NCBI GenBank assembly: GCA_033002965.1
Contig: JAURVB010000026.1
Coordinates: forward strand, 1 to 64,000
DNA from: Piper betle
Taxonomy: Eukaryota; Streptophyta; Magnoliopsida; Piperales; Piperaceae
Direction of reading: 5' to 3'
DNA: 64,000 nt
The notes below the pieces were generated by a model. The model searched no databases and was not told the DNA's origin. It was given only the letters and a program-made list of their open reading frames with translations. Numbering within the stretch: position 1 is the first letter of the stretch; every line of letters starts with the position of its first letter. Positions 35,570 to 48,639 of this stretch are shown here, in pieces. A program made the translations under genes and the position numbers.

Positions 35570-38500
35570 TGTGACGTTCTTGTTCTTATTTTTTGTTTTT
35601 ATTGTGTCATTTCTAGTTAGGTCTAGGAATGAGTTTTTCGGGAGTCCAATTTAGTTGTGTTTAGAATTCTTTTCGAACGATCCCAGCCCTTACAGGACTC
35701 GTGGCTTTGTTCTAGAGGTTGCCCTAGTTCACCTTTGGATGTGAACTTTAAGTGTGTGTGAATTGCTTCCAACGCAAAGGCGTCGTCCCAGTGCCCTCTG
35801 TGCTGGAAAATTATAGAATTAGGTTTCTTGTCCTAGAGCCCTTGTGCTAGGTCGGTGCCCTTGTGCTGAGAAGTTTTGGCCAATATTGCACGTGGTCTAG
35901 GTACGATATTTTTTGTGGTTCGGCTTGGCTGAGGTTAGTGCACTTTCATTGGATTGGCCCCTTGCAACAAACCTATTTTTCTTGCCTACATATAAGGTCT
36001 TGTTTGATCACTTTTTACCCTTCTCCTCCAGCCTCCACCTTCCACCCCACTTCGTCTACAACCCTTTTTAGCTTCTCTAAGCTCTCTCTAAGCCAAGCCA
36101 ACTTATTAGGGTTGTAAGTCTTGGAGTATAAATCCTCTAAGAGACCTCCCCTTAGACCCCCGTAAGAGGTAAAGGTCCCTCATTTTTACTCTTTGTCATG
36201 GTGGTTGTGTCTATTGCATGGTGCTATGTGTCTATATGCATTTTTTGTGGTATTTTATTCATGTAAATATGTTTGTTAAGAATAGATAGGATCCAAAATC
36301 ATGTCATTTGAATGTGTAGATAAATAGTTATGATTTTTACAATTTGTATATATAGTATGATGCATTGTTTTGATAAATAATTCATATCTTATGTTGTATG
36401 TCACCTATTTGCATGATTTTGGTCTTAGTATGTTCATGTTGTAGGGTTTGTCTAATTGTGCACATATGAGCATTTATGAGTGTTAAACTTGGCAAAAGGT
36501 GTTAGCTTTCGTGTTCACACTAATTTGGCCACTCCTTTTCTCCAATTTTTACACACTTTTCAGGTTGTATTTGAATGCTATCTTTTACATGATTGTGGTT
36601 TATGATATTAAATATTTTATGACACATTACTAAGTTAAAATGAAATCAGTAAGGGATTGAATAAAACCCCTAAAGGCATTGCGTGCTTGTTGGATTGTTG
36701 ATTTTTCATGTCATGCTTTGGGATCGTGTTCCTTGGAGAGCTTACTAAAATACTTTATTAAAATTTGTGAAACTTACCTATAGACTCACTAAGTGTCTAT
36801 TAGAAACATGTAAATTTTTAGCTAAGTTAAAAATTATTTAGTTGGTTATTTAATCAGCTTATGTGGAGTGTATAGGAATGCAAAGTGAAATCATAGTTTC
36901 TTAACTCTAGTTGCAAAATCCCTTAACCTAGTTATTTGGTGGTGAAATTGAATGAAATTTCACCCATACATTAGAATGTTTCCCAATAATATTACCCTAA
37001 TATTTGAGACCCATTGGCTTAATAGATCATGCGTTATGATTTTCCTGTGTTTCATAGGTCCTGATAACTCTAGATATAGCTTAGCCAATACCTTCCCTTC
37101 CCGAGTCCACTCGACCCAAATACTTAGAGTTTAGACTTGAATTTTTCAAGATTCAAACCTAAGGTGTTAGTTAATTTTACCTTTTACCAAGCCCTATTTG
37201 GAGTATCCAAACCTATGAACGAGACTTAGAAAATTGGTGTGCGGCCTAGGAACACTATTTCTAGCATCTTAATTCATCTTTGGTGAGCCCAGTTTACCAT
37301 GGTGGCCCATGGACTACCTTTGTAAATTTTTTTATCAAACCCTTAGATTGTTAGGGCCCATTGGTTTAAATTTCAGCCCATTTAATATCGTTTGGCCCAT
37401 AAAAAAATTGTTTAGTTAAGTCCAATAATAAAGCCCCAAGTATGAGATTTTTTATTAAGTGTACTTGTAACCTTAAACTTCAATTAAGGTTATCTAATGA
37501 GGTTTACCAAGTTATTAAATAATGTGATTAAGTAATTAGTTTCTTTTGTATTGTGAATGTATTGAGGTGTTGCCTTGCTTAACGTGCTGATGCGATCTAA
37601 GACTGATTCGGCTTTCATCTCCTTGTTAGGTTATGTGAAGTGAGCTTGCCGAATTAAGATGGGGAACTTGACTCATCTAGTTCTTCATAACTCTTTCTCC
37701 TTCACGTTTTTTAACTCCATGTGTGAGGTTTTAATGACATCATTGATATTTTATCGGATCCTTTATATGCAGGGTCATTTAGTTAAATTTTTTACAATTT
37801 AATAAAATTAATGAAATTCATAAAATTATAAGGATGAGATTCTTTGTTGTTTTTAAATAAAGATCGAGAAATTTATTATATAATTCCTCAAGTTTATTAT
37901 ATAAGTATGTGCGATTTTGTAGATTTTATAAAGAAAAAAGTGAGTGGTACTGGTTGTAATAATTGTATTAGTATTCCTTTACACCTTAAAATAGTACAAT
38001 ATAAGTAGGGTATTATGAATGTAATGTGTTTTTGTAAATTGTGGCATTAAACTAACACCATTTTAAGTCATAGGAGTACTGTATCGGGTGATATATGAAG
38101 AATGTAAGGGCATAAGCACAAGGATATATGTAAGTATACAGCTGTCCACTTGGTATGACATTTTCTTTTTGCTGTCCACTTGGTATGACATTTTCTTTTT
38201 GATGTTGGCCATGTGGGCCTTCTCTTTCCGCCTTGTGATGAATTGTGAAGTTTTATAATTTTTTGTGGGTGTTAAGGTACCTATCTAGTATTTATGTATC
38301 CGTAGTTATTTTCAGACTGGTAATTAAATTTATTTGATTTCTTTATATGAGTACGTATGTCAATGATTGGTATAAGCAGATAAAACGAGAGGCTCATGAT
38401 AAGGGATGGTACCGTGTGTATGACTTGTCTTGTATCACACCTAGTATTTCGGGAATTCGATATGGATTTGAGATTCATGTATTATAGGGAATTATGGGCG

Positions 38501-39340
38501 TATCAATTGTATTATGAATTGGGCCGGTGCCTTAGACCTTATTATGATGCATGTAGATATGATACGAGTGATTTGTATGTTTTAGTATCAATTTTATTAT
38601 CATTATATCCTTGTGGAGCATATAAAGTTTGGGGCAAAGGCTAACAATTACTTGTAGAGTGTGTAAGTTTTAAAGTTCTGGAACACGATGAGGAGCAATT
38701 TATACATGATATGTATGTATATATTTGGTGATAGTTGTGTGTGTTAGGGTAATGTAGGTGGGAGGAGTTTACGGTTCGTACTGCATGAAAAGGCCACATG
38801 AAGACTAGGGCATTAGGATGTGATGTCAGTGTCTGATGATGTTTTTGTGTTTTTATTTGAATTCTATAGGGTATGTTGAATAGGGAATTACAACTTAATG
38901 TTTACGTTATTGCAATGTCATATATATCATCTGAATGTGAGCTATATAAAATTCTAGATTGTAATTAAGTATAAGAATCGAAGGATCATGTATCTAAATT
39001 ATAAAAACTCAACCTTTTTAGCTCCATTAAATGTGTTCTCTTATATAACTTAGAGCATACATTACATTGTAAAGTCACATTCGTAGGGCCGTCAGAGAGG
39101 TGTTGTCTCTCTTGTGACTCATAATCCTCATATTAGAAGTCGGAAGTATAAGAACCTCATTACGGTAGTATAATTGGTATGTATTATATAAAATTTTAAT
39201 AAGGTGTCTATCTTATGACTCCCTAAAGGTTGACATTTGTTTTCGTAAAATTTGTACAATAATAGTTTAATGAATAATATTTCAAATTTTAAAATCGTAT
39301 TTTGGTCTACCCTTAGAATGAAAAATGTGGTGTAATAACA
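35570..39340 (+). mobile_element. Unpaired long 5' LTR of a Ty3/gypsy-type element
   Basis: Starts TGTGACG and ends GTGTAATAACA. It is followed at once by TGATATTAGAGCC, a mutated initiator-Met primer site, and then text parallel to that after the primer site at 53043 (both continue to an ATGGTA...CA-rich stretch). ACATATAAGG near 35988 is a TATA candidate, followed by a CT-rich leader (36010-36100) and a GTAAGAGGTAA donor-like site near 36162. At 3.77 kb it is long for an LTR and may include an unrecognised insertion. No 3' partner is present. Confidence 0.55.
38141..38200. repeat. Perfect 30-bp tandem duplication
   Basis: GCTGTCCACTTGGTATGACA plus ten bases occurs twice in a row (38141 and 38171). 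Complete identity points to a recent event. Confidence 0.95.
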
Positions 39341-39353
39341 TGATATTAGAGCC
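39341..39353 (+). other. Primer-binding site of the unpaired LTR element
   Basis: TGATATTAGAGCC differs at two positions from TGGTATCAGAGCC, complementary to the 3' end of initiator-Met tRNA. Confidence 0.7.
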
Positions 39354-41160
39354 AACTTCTTGAGTTATTAGGATGGTAAACCTTCAGAATGTGATGTGTA
39401 TATATGCATTTTGTTATGGTGTGATTGATGTGCTGGTACATGCTTGGTGTGATTGTCGCATGTTTATGTTATGGTTGTGTTTCATTATGGTACCCCCGCC
39501 CTCCCCCCTCTCATGAGCCTATCTATAGCTACCAGGCAAACATGTTTCTGCATCTTGCGCATTTAGTTTTAATCTATTTAAGTTATGAATTTTTACACAG
39601 GTCTGTATGCATGGTATGAATTGAGGATAACGCTCTATGTTTAAGACTAACCTAATTCAATAGAAGTTGCGATTAGTATGTGAAGACTAACCTACTTAGA
39701 CTTGTGCTACACAGTGGCTTGGAGATCACAGAATTTGATAAGATATTACCAGATTGTATAGGGGTTGATAGAGAGAAAAATTCCATGTTCTACTACATTT
39801 TCTTCTCATCTTCCCTTGCTTTTTCTTCATTCTCCCTTACCCTTTCTATTCTCTCATCTTTCTTCACCCTTACTCTCTTTTGGACATTCCTATTATTCTC
39901 TTTACCTTTTCTTATTGTGCTGGAAGAGAATTTATGAAAAGATATAAGTATGCCTGTTGGATAAGAATAAGTGATTGACGGGTTAATGTTTGGATCCTGT
40001 CACATCTGTATAACTATATATTTTTGTAAAAATGATAGTTACCTAGCCAGAGAAAAGATAAAAGAGCAAGTGCAAGATATGTTTATTCTTTTAAATTAAA
40101 GTATGCAACTAGTTGTGCAATGATAGGGATATGATGATAGGCCAATAGAAACCACATGAGTAGGTTATATTATCGAGTTGACCATGTTATATATTGGGGG
40201 GATGTAGAGAGGAGTGCATGATAAGTTTTATAGGATTTATTACCAATAGGGGTCACTAGTGGACCCATTTCCTATAGGACACCATTATGACCAGTCTTTA
40301 CAGAGATAATTGGATCATATAGCACCTAGATATAGATGAGATGGTATGATGGGCATGACCTTATCGAGAGTTCAAAGTGTGGGTATTCACTAGGTAGACC
40401 TACAATGTAGGAATGCAATTAGTTTATTGGACTCATGATCACTGAACATGGATTGTCATAACTGTTTGATCAGTAGTATCATGGCTTGAGTGAGGGACTG
40501 ATAGGAGTCATAAGTGGTAGTATGAGAGTGATACGACAGTTAGAAAAACTATAGCAAATAATGAGCTTGGATGGATAGATGGCTTATAGACTAGTAGAGC
40601 AGTCGATTGCCTTATAGTAGCTTGTAGTTGCACAGAGTAGGTCAACCACCATCCAAGTAGTTTGTCCACCATCTATTTTGCACAACCACTATCCGAGTAT
40701 CTCAACAACTGTCCGAGTAGCTCAACCACCATTAAAGCAATTCAACTGCCGTTCGAGCAACTCAATCGCCATCGGAGCATGTATACTATAGTAGGCTAGC
40801 GACAGGATAGATGGGTACATAAGTGCATAACAAAGTTACATGAAGAAATTAGAGGATAGGTAGGTAATATGTGAGGAATTATAGATAAGGAATAAGGATT
40901 GAACAACATGACTAGCAATCAAGTAGAAAAAAAGGTCAAAATGACACAATAGTAATACATTGACTATCCAGTGTATGATGATGAAATTAGTGATTGTTAG
41001 CTTCAGAGTACGATAGATGATTAGGATAGAGTTAGTAGCATCTAATGAGATAGATGGACGATAGCCAGAGTGGCCAGACAAGGTCAGAGTTTCAGATCAC
41101 TTACACGCAGCATCCAAGCAGGCACCCTGACATTAAGGATGGGGGTAGGTAGTTTATAAT
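39354..41160 (+). pseudogene. Decayed internal region downstream of the unpaired LTR
   Basis: Expected to hold gag, but no conserved gag, protease or RT motif is readable. A purine-rich AAGGATGGGGGTAGGTAG at about 41134 resembles the polypurine tract before gypsy 3' LTRs. That would imply an internally deleted, non-autonomous element whose 3' LTR is missing or unrecognised. Confidence 0.35.
40639..40779. repeat. 20-bp minisatellite, about seven units
   Basis: Degenerate units of the form CAACCACCATCCGAGTAGCT follow one another exactly every 20 bases, several with only three to six differences. The period is not a multiple of three, so a protein repeat is unlikely. Confidence 0.8.
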
Positions 41161-41723
41161 TTAGTATAAAGAGATAGATAATAATACTTAACATTATATT
41201 TCTACAAAGATCTATCGTCATCCCAAATCTATACAAAATTACCCCATAAAAGGCTTACAAAATTTCATTAAATACAACAAGAAAACAACACAACAAGAAG
41301 AAAGAAAATTCAACTCTAGATTGTTGGCACAAATCCCTCTCCAATTTTGCTTTTTTCCTTGTAACTTGATTACACGGCTTCTTCTTCACAAACTCTTGGA
41401 ACTTCTCCTCCTATAGATTAAAACGTTGAAGAACCAAGACTCTAAGGTTTAGAAGAATAAGATGTGGGTGAAGAAGAGAGCTCAGTTTCAAGTTGGTGTG
41501 TATGTGAAAATATAGCCATGGTTGAGCAACTTTCTTGGAATATTCTCAACTCCATCTGGTAACTTCCTAGCATTTTTCTTGGGAGCTTCCTTACTATTTA
41601 AGGAGTGCACTCGACATATCATATATCCAAATGGGATGTGGTTTCTTCTTGTTCCCTTGTTCCCTCTTGTTTCCTCAATAGCTTGGGTTAGTAAGATTGT
41701 TCTCTGAAAATTCCAATTGCCAA
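41161..41723. other. Repeat-like sequence left of the solo LTR
   Basis: No gene recognised. An A-rich then CT-rich text (41270-41420) looks like LTR or leader sequence of an older element that the solo LTR at 41724 interrupts. Confidence 0.3.
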
Positions 41724-43158
41724 TGTTATAAAACCATGAAAAAAATAATTAGGTTATTTTATTTAGGGTTTTATAAATCTTAGAATGAACCATAAATAAT
41801 ATTTAATTAAATTAATTTTTAAGAATTAATATCATAAATTATTAATTATAACCTTTAGAGTAACGTTACAATGATATTTATGAATAATTTTAAATTAGTT
41901 CTATTTATTAAATTTTTGGGATTGGGAATCGTGAGTGTAATTTGAACACTCATTCGCTTTAACTCAATAGTTAGTTTTTTTACTTTTCGTTACCACACAA
42001 ATAGTTGGTGTTGAATATATTTATGTGTGATTACATTTATTTCTATAAAATTTAATATAACGACTTTTTGAATTTCACACATTATAAAATTTAATATAGT
42101 GATTTCTTGAATTTCACACATATTAATAAAGTTTAATATATTGATTTCTTGAATTCGTACATATTTTTTTATACAAAGGAGAATTATGCTGATGTTAAAT
42201 GAAACATCTTCTCGGTAGCTTATGAGCACATTTAGCTCATAAGGGGAATGCTTTAGAGAAGTTTCATGGTATTAGGATCGTATGTTATAGTTGTGGGTGC
42301 CTCATCACAATTTCATGTCTGTATAATTATTTGAAATATTATATATTCCTATTTGGGAGTTTTTATCGACCTGAGTTTACATTCGACCACCATGCGCTGA
42401 GTACAATTGAGGTCAAAAAATTGACTCAGTCTGACACGGGGCAACACCAACCCTTATAATTATATTTCTTATTTGGGAGTCTTGGTCAATTTGAGCCTAC
42501 GTTCGACCACCATGCGCCGAGTATAATCGGGGTTAAAGAAATTACTTAGTTTGACAAGGGGCAGCACCCTTAAAATTATTGAAAGATTAAATATCTGCCC
42601 TCATGCCGAAAGGGGTGATAGGGTGTAATGGTGCAAGATGCCTCATTATGTACTTGTGATACTGAAAGGGTGAGTCAATGACAAACATTGGTAATTACAG
42701 GCCGAGGGTCAGATAGCGTGTGTGCTCATATATGGGATTGTAACTAAATGAGCGGCCACCCTCCTAGCATAATAAGAGCTCGACATAAGCTCATAATCAC
42801 TAAAAGACGTACTTAATGATGTCGTGGAATATATTAACTTGTTTCTTGTAATTATATAACTTAGTATTTTTATCACTAACGCGGAATTGCCTAAGGACGG
42901 GTAGAGTTAGGATAACTGGAGAACTCTGTTATTGGACTATTATTTTTTCTTATCTGTTATTATACTTCTAGATTGTTTGCATAATAGTAGGATTTCAGTT
43001 TGGTCATGGGGCTTAGATTATTCCGAGTATTTGTTATATTAAATTTTATGTCATGGTTTTGTATAAAATTTTGAAAATTAATAGAAAATTAATTTATGAG
43101 ACACTTAGTTTCATATAGTAACACTTGACTCATGGCTCGAAACGGATGGGTCATTACA
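41724..43158 (+). mobile_element. Solo LTR (family shared with 59278-60442)
   Basis: Runs TGTTATAAAACC to GGGTCATTACA and aligns along nearly its whole length with the reverse complement of 59278-60442. The TATA region (TATACAAAGGAG here, TATATAAAGGAG in the other copy) shows promoter orientation. Flanking bases (GCCAA/AATGT) do not give a clean duplication; CAATG/AAATG offset by two is possible. It is longer than its relative partly because of a 119-bp internal tandem duplication. No internal domain is present. Confidence 0.7.
42352..42590 (+). repeat. 119-bp tandem duplication inside the solo LTR
   Basis: ATTTGGGAGT starts at 42352 and 42471, and both units contain TTCGACCACCATGCG and TTGACA..GGGGCA. 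The homologous LTR at 59278-60442 has a single unit, so the duplication is specific to this copy or its sublineage. Confidence 0.85.
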
Positions 43159-44940
43159 AATGTGGAGTGTCATGTTGAGCTCTTTCTTGGTAGTTTACTT
43201 GTAGCTTCCTTTTTAACGGATGTACATGAGATGTTTTCCTTTAGTCATGGATGGATTTGCTCTTGGTAAATGAATAGCCAGCCCCAATTGTTTTTCCTAT
43301 TCTCTTCACATTGTCAATGTTTGATGACATTGACCGTGACAATAGTTTCCCTGCGACTGTTGACTTTTGGTTTTGGAAGGGGGCAGCGAGTGGCTGTTGG
43401 CAGCAAAACTTTGATTCTCAGGCGATGAGATTCTGACGAAGCTTTACAGCTACCTTGTTGTTGTGCTGTACATGGTACACCGCTGCTGAAGCTCCAAAGT
43501 CTCATCCTTGCATTGTACTATTGCCATGGGACTTGCCTATAAGAAAAGACTCATCATGTAGAGTGCTGATCTACTCTTGCATGTATGGCTGGTGCCGATC
43601 ATAAGTCTTGCCCTTGCATGCATGCTCAGGTGCTTGTCTTACCTTGCCATCCAAATATCGAAGACTCTACTGAAAGATGTTCCCAGCTTCTGCGTCCATC
43701 CCTACTCCAAGAAGGAGGTGGAGGAGGAAGGGAAAAGTGGGAGGAGGGTGGTCTGAGTGGTGGTAGAGGGAGGAGATAGGGAAAGGTAGAGATTGGGTTA
43801 AAGATTTGGCTTTTAGGGTTGTTAATATATATGGGTCAGTTTAGGCAGTTGGGTTCGGCTTGAGTGGGTTTAGAACCAAATTTTAACTACTCATCAAATT
43901 TGTCCCATTACCCAAACCTAAAACTGGATAGAATTACTTTTTCGATTTGGATCGGTTGGTTATTTCAGGCCAAACCAAAATATGTTCATGCCTAAAATCT
44001 GTGATGGGGCCTTATCTATTCTAAGCTCATCATTAATTGAGGCTTCTACGTGGGAGAGAGTTAACTACAAACTCAATAAAAGATTTAGATTTCCACATTA
44101 CTTAGACACTTTGACATAAAAGATATAACACTTAGGCACTAGAAACAATAGAGCAAGGCATTATCAAATGTGAATGAACTCAAATAAAAAGTGTCTGAGA
44201 CAGTACAACATTAAGGTCAAAAAGCCACTAGCTTTGGCAAATCGATCAAACTATACAAGTTCACTAAATGGCTCTAAGCTTAATTCACTTAACTTCCTAC
44301 TGCGAACAAGTCAAGCTCAATGAGGTTATGTGAAGGGTGCTTAAGCAAGTGAAAACAAAAAAAGATTAAGCACACAATGAGAAGGAGTAGAGAAAAGACG
44401 TAAACAAATTTTAAAAAAATTCTCAACTAGTACTCTTCTATTTTATCCTACCACTTGTACACTCTACAAGCAACAAATTAAGGCCTACTTCACCAGCACT
44501 TCATAAGCGCCTAGGAAGCTTGCACTTCAAACAACCTTGGAGCCTCATTAAGACTTCTTTCTCCAATGCCAAGAGCCGAGAATCCTTAGCCAACCAGTTC
44601 CCAACATCCTTGGAGCTCCACTTCCTTGAAGCTACCTCCCTTTACAAGCTCAACCCTTGAGCCAAGAGAAAAACCAAGTCAAGCACCTCCTTCTTCGAGC
44701 AAGATGCCTCTCACACTCTCCCTACACCTAGAGAGATTACACCTAGTTCAAAAGCACTTGATCAACTTCTCAATAAAGTGCTCTCCTTGGTACATAATTA
44801 AATCACCTAGAAATACAAGTTAATAGGTAAAACCACTCCTAACACAAGCTTGTCCTTCCAATTTTAATCGAAGAGAATTTATGGTTTACAATGATAACAA
44901 GTGGTGTTCAAAACACACTCTCCAAGGTTGTATGTATAGC
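43159..44940. other. Repeat-like sequence between two solo LTRs
   Basis: No gene recognised. At 43830-43990 are TTGGGTTCGGCTTGAGTGGG and GATTTGGATCGGTTGGTT motifs typical of degraded hAT-like MITEs. Around 44480-44800 the CTCAAG/CTTGGAGC-rich text is similar in style to the reverse of 5860-6190. Short open frames at 43585-43779 and 44626-44823 carry no domain. Confidence 0.35.
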
Positions 44941-47939
44941 TATAACACCCCAATTTGGTTCACCCGTGAATTGAACCGGAAATGCTATTGGCGACCTAAC
45001 CGATCACTAATCTACTTAATTTGGTTAAGCCAACCTGGATTTAACCTCAGCGTCTCAAGATGGTGATGCAAGCATTTAATGCATGAATGAGATGCTTAGG
45101 CTCTATCATAGTTTTAGATGCATGCTACGACATGCCAACTATATTTAAAACAACACAAACTCATTATAATTTTAAAAAATAATGATTTTTAAAACAAAAC
45201 AGATAGAGTCCCCTCCTGAAAGTACACTAGGGGCCACCTTGTCAATGACAAATCATATGAATACATAACAATAAAAGTGGAAAACATAGCAAAAATATGA
45301 TATTTTTCTTGCAATATTTCCATTATCATCATTTTCATCATCTTGAATTTGGTCTTGACTCACCCTGATTCAATTCTATGCATAATAATATCACACACAG
45401 ATCATTTCATGCAATAAGACATTAAGACATTCATCTGCCACCATTCATAATAATTCAGCACATCACGTTCTCATTCAGTGTCTTAGCAGGTACATGTGTG
45501 TAAGTTACATTGCTACTCCTTTGCAATCCTAACAGTGCTTAGTCATCTAGTTCTCACTTACATATGTAATACAAAAATGTCAGTGATGAGTGCTATTGGT
45601 CCAGAAATAACTAATAATCAAATTGGCACATGAGAGCTAACTCTCCTGTTAAATAAAATCATTTATATACTTATGCATAGAATCTCTCATATGGGCATTA
45701 ATTAGGAGTTGTTGCCTTCGGCTCAATAGTGCTCATTCATTATAGTTCTCACCTACATATATAATACAAAATGTCACTAATGAGTGTTACTGATTCAGAA
45801 ATAACTAATAATTAAACTGGCTTAGGACGGCCACTCTCTTGTTAAATGAAATCATCCATATATTTATGCATTAGAAACTCTCATAAGGGCACAAATCGGG
45901 AGTCTATCGGCCTTGGCTCAACAGCGTCCCACTTTGACTCATGACAAATTTTCAAACTGTACCCTGCGCGAAAAATCAATTATCCTAAAGCTCTCTACAT
46001 CCTCTGTATCACTTCTAACCTTGGGCACATAGGCCGAGCACTCTTAGGTAGGCACCTTCTGTGCCCTTTGATATCGACAAGTCTAGACACGCCATGCATT
46101 GCAGTACTCATAATCTTCCATACTTCTCCAGGTTTGAGGAACTCAAAGGTGGAGTTGTCATAATCCTTCGGGAATTGAATGGCCCACTCACCAATCTAGA
46201 GCCCGCTTTGACCGGCACGTAGCTCGTTCATGGTTCACGTAAGAGTCGACATTGCCTTGTCTCACATTTCACTGAAAACTCGAGAAAAACTATATATGCA
46301 TAGGTATGGGTAGGGATTTTAATATTGTAGGCCCGAAGGCATCATGATCATAGATCTGAGTTTTCAAAAACAAACTCGATGGATCTCATCCTCGAATGGT
46401 TATTAATCCTAAGATCTCATTACCAACTAAAATGGTTCGTGATAGAGTGGAATACAGTGCATACCTATGAAAACGAATCACGATATGGAGTGATAAAAGC
46501 TCTAATCAAGTCCATAGGCGACGAGCTCCTACTTCGTACCTACACATCAAAACTAAAAGCTAATGTCTCGTTATAATGCATTCACACATCCTAACTAACA
46601 TACTAAATCAAAGACACTCACATTAATTCACATCAAGACTTTCTAGGCTACTGTTATAGTCTAATTAACAATTCATACTTAATTTACTAAATTAGTTCAT
46701 TAGACATTCATTTCAACATAACTCAAATCATATAAAATTCATTTTATTTACAATCACAATATTTTATTGCGTCAATCAATCAAATCTTAGCATGTTGTGC
46801 TAATAATTATCAATTTTAAGTAATTAGGATCGGAGTTAATTTTACCTCTGCGTCATTGGAATAGGCGACGACAAGAGTTCGTCGCGCAGTTTGGGACTCG
46901 AATTTGACACCCAGTGGCATCTGAAGTTTGATTAGGTTTGGTTGGACGAGTTCGGCGAAAATCCCACGACTTTTGGCGAATTCCAACCAATTTGACTTTT
47001 CGACGGTTTTCAACCGTTTTCGGCGGCTTTTCAGTGGCTTTCTGGCAACTTTTTTGGCGAAGTGATCGGGGTTGTGGGTCGGCATTGGCTCAGCAAGCAC
47101 CACCTGACCATGGTGATGGTGAGGGCGGCGGTGGCAGTAGCGATGTTCATCGACGGCAACCATGAATCGGCTAGGATCGGTCGGCTAACCGATCGGCCCT
47201 TGGCTGCCCTCGACGGAGTCGCTTAGTGTGGGGGAAAGCTCCTGGGGTTGAAGGGGCTGATGATGGCAGCATGGCGACAGTAGAGCTGAGCGGTCAGTTG
47301 CAGAATGACATCAGTAATCAAGGCATGAGGGCATGGCATCGACCCGGATGTTGGGGGGAATGACTGGCGAGCTCCGGAGACTTTGTCAGCGTCGATCGGC
47401 GGTGGTGTGGAGGTTGGATGAGGCATCGGCCGCAAATATCGGGGTGGTAATGGATGGAGAGGGAAAAAAAGTCGGGATGAGGGTTTTGGGTGGCACTCTA
47501 GTAAATAAATGTTAATTTGACTTTGACTCAAGTCAAAAATAATAACTAACTCTTAATAAATTCTAAAAAAGTCTGGCAAAATTTCATATAATATAATGCA
47601 TTCCATAATATCAAAATGACATGTTATATAACTAATTACCTACCCAAATTGCTATATAATGCATCCTAATGCGTTATTCAACCAAAAAAAAATTCTACGA
47701 TCAAATATATATATGAAATAACTGCATAATGTCATATACTTTAATAACTCATTTCTCATTATTTTTTTGACGTTATCATCATATACTCGGGTACACTTGA
47801 CCTTCTTCGTTCATAACGCACGCTGGCCTCATCTAAGCACATGGGTTATGAAATTGACTCTACTCGAACCAACAGTTGAACTAAGTGATTCACTAATGTA
47901 AAACTCTAACCCGAGTCATGGGTTTTACAATAGATTTTC
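44941..47939 (-). mobile_element. 3-kb solo LTR of the Ty3/gypsy family seen at 50855-61557
   Basis: On the minus strand it runs from TGTAAAACCCATGACTCGGG (47939) to GGGGTGTTATA (44941) and aligns to 57455-61557 in order. The first ~240 bases (ACTCGAGTCAGAGTTTTACA; GTGTACC.GA.TA.ATGATGATAACGTC) and the last ~60 are clearest. Flanks are ATAGC (44936-44940) and ATAGA (47940-47944), a 5-bp target duplication with one change. Open frames inside (for example 46816-47163) are LTR sequence, not genes. Confidence 0.82.
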
Positions 47940-48354
47940 TAAGCCTGTCCCACTGGGATTTGAACCTCTAATCTTTTGCTTTTTGCCAATGGCTAGTTTT
48001 GATAATTTTTCAATAATGATTGGCTTCTAAATAATCAACCAAACACTAGCCAAAAGTTCACTTACAACTAACCATGTCAGCTTCAGTTGCCAAACCTGCA
48101 ACAAAAAGCTTTGCCCAAATTTTCACAACTTCAAATTCCTTTCACCACGTTAACCCCAGAGTTCTTTTTGGCTACCAAGCCCTTGACCAAAGCTTACCCA
48201 AAGTCCTCTTTTGCTATGTGCCATGTCATCCTACAGTTCTTTTAAGCACTTTGATTGCCAAACTCTCAATCGAAGGTCAGTCAAACTCAAACGCTTCATG
48301 GCTTTTCTGCCAAGCCCTAGGTCTTTGGTTGCCGAACCTAGAAGTTTCCTTCAT
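47940..48354. repeat. Dispersed repeat shared with 61561-61750
   Basis: From about 47990 the text TAGTTTTGATAATTTTT, then AACCAAACACTAGCCAAA and TTTTCACAACTTCAAATTCC, aligns with 61561-61750. The family is unknown. The open frame at 48074-48367 is repeat-derived. Confidence 0.6.
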
Positions 48355-48620
48355 GGGTTCTAACTAATGATTTATGGGGAGTTTGTTAGGTGATGATATG
48401 TGAATGTCATCTGATGAAGGGGAGATTGTCAGATGATGATGATTTCGGGATCGCCCTATGTGTGAAGGGGAGTTGTTGGGTTTATCGCACATCCGTCGTA
48501 GAGGGTGTTGGTGATTTGTATATAGGCTAATGGGAAAACCTTATTCTCTACGCTAGATTTTGGATTAAGAGAGACCTATGATACCTATTTTAAGTCCCTT
48601 TTGGGGGCCCATAGGGCCTA
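48355..48620 (+). mobile_element. TRIM 3' part: internal region and LTR
   Basis: Homologous to 10730-11005 of the complete TRIM: ATGGGTTCTAACTAATGATTT, a CAGATGATGATG stretch, the purine tract GTGAAGGGGAG, then TGTTGGGTTTATCGCACATCCG and CTTTTGGGGGCCC. The 5' LTR and primer site are missing. Confidence 0.75.
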
Positions 48621-48639
48621 ACACGTAATACTAATTATA

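Noticed and set aside
35570..39340. Host gene hidden in the CT-rich leader and downstream sequence
   Set aside because: The segment ends exactly at a primer-binding site and has no conserved exon, so an LTR is the better reading.
40639..40779. CRISPR-like array
   Set aside because: 20-bp units are contiguous with no unique spacers, and this is plant nuclear DNA.
46816..47531. Open frames on both strands with histidine- and arginine-rich text
   Set aside because: They lie inside the 3-kb solo LTR and are not conserved in the homologous LTRs.
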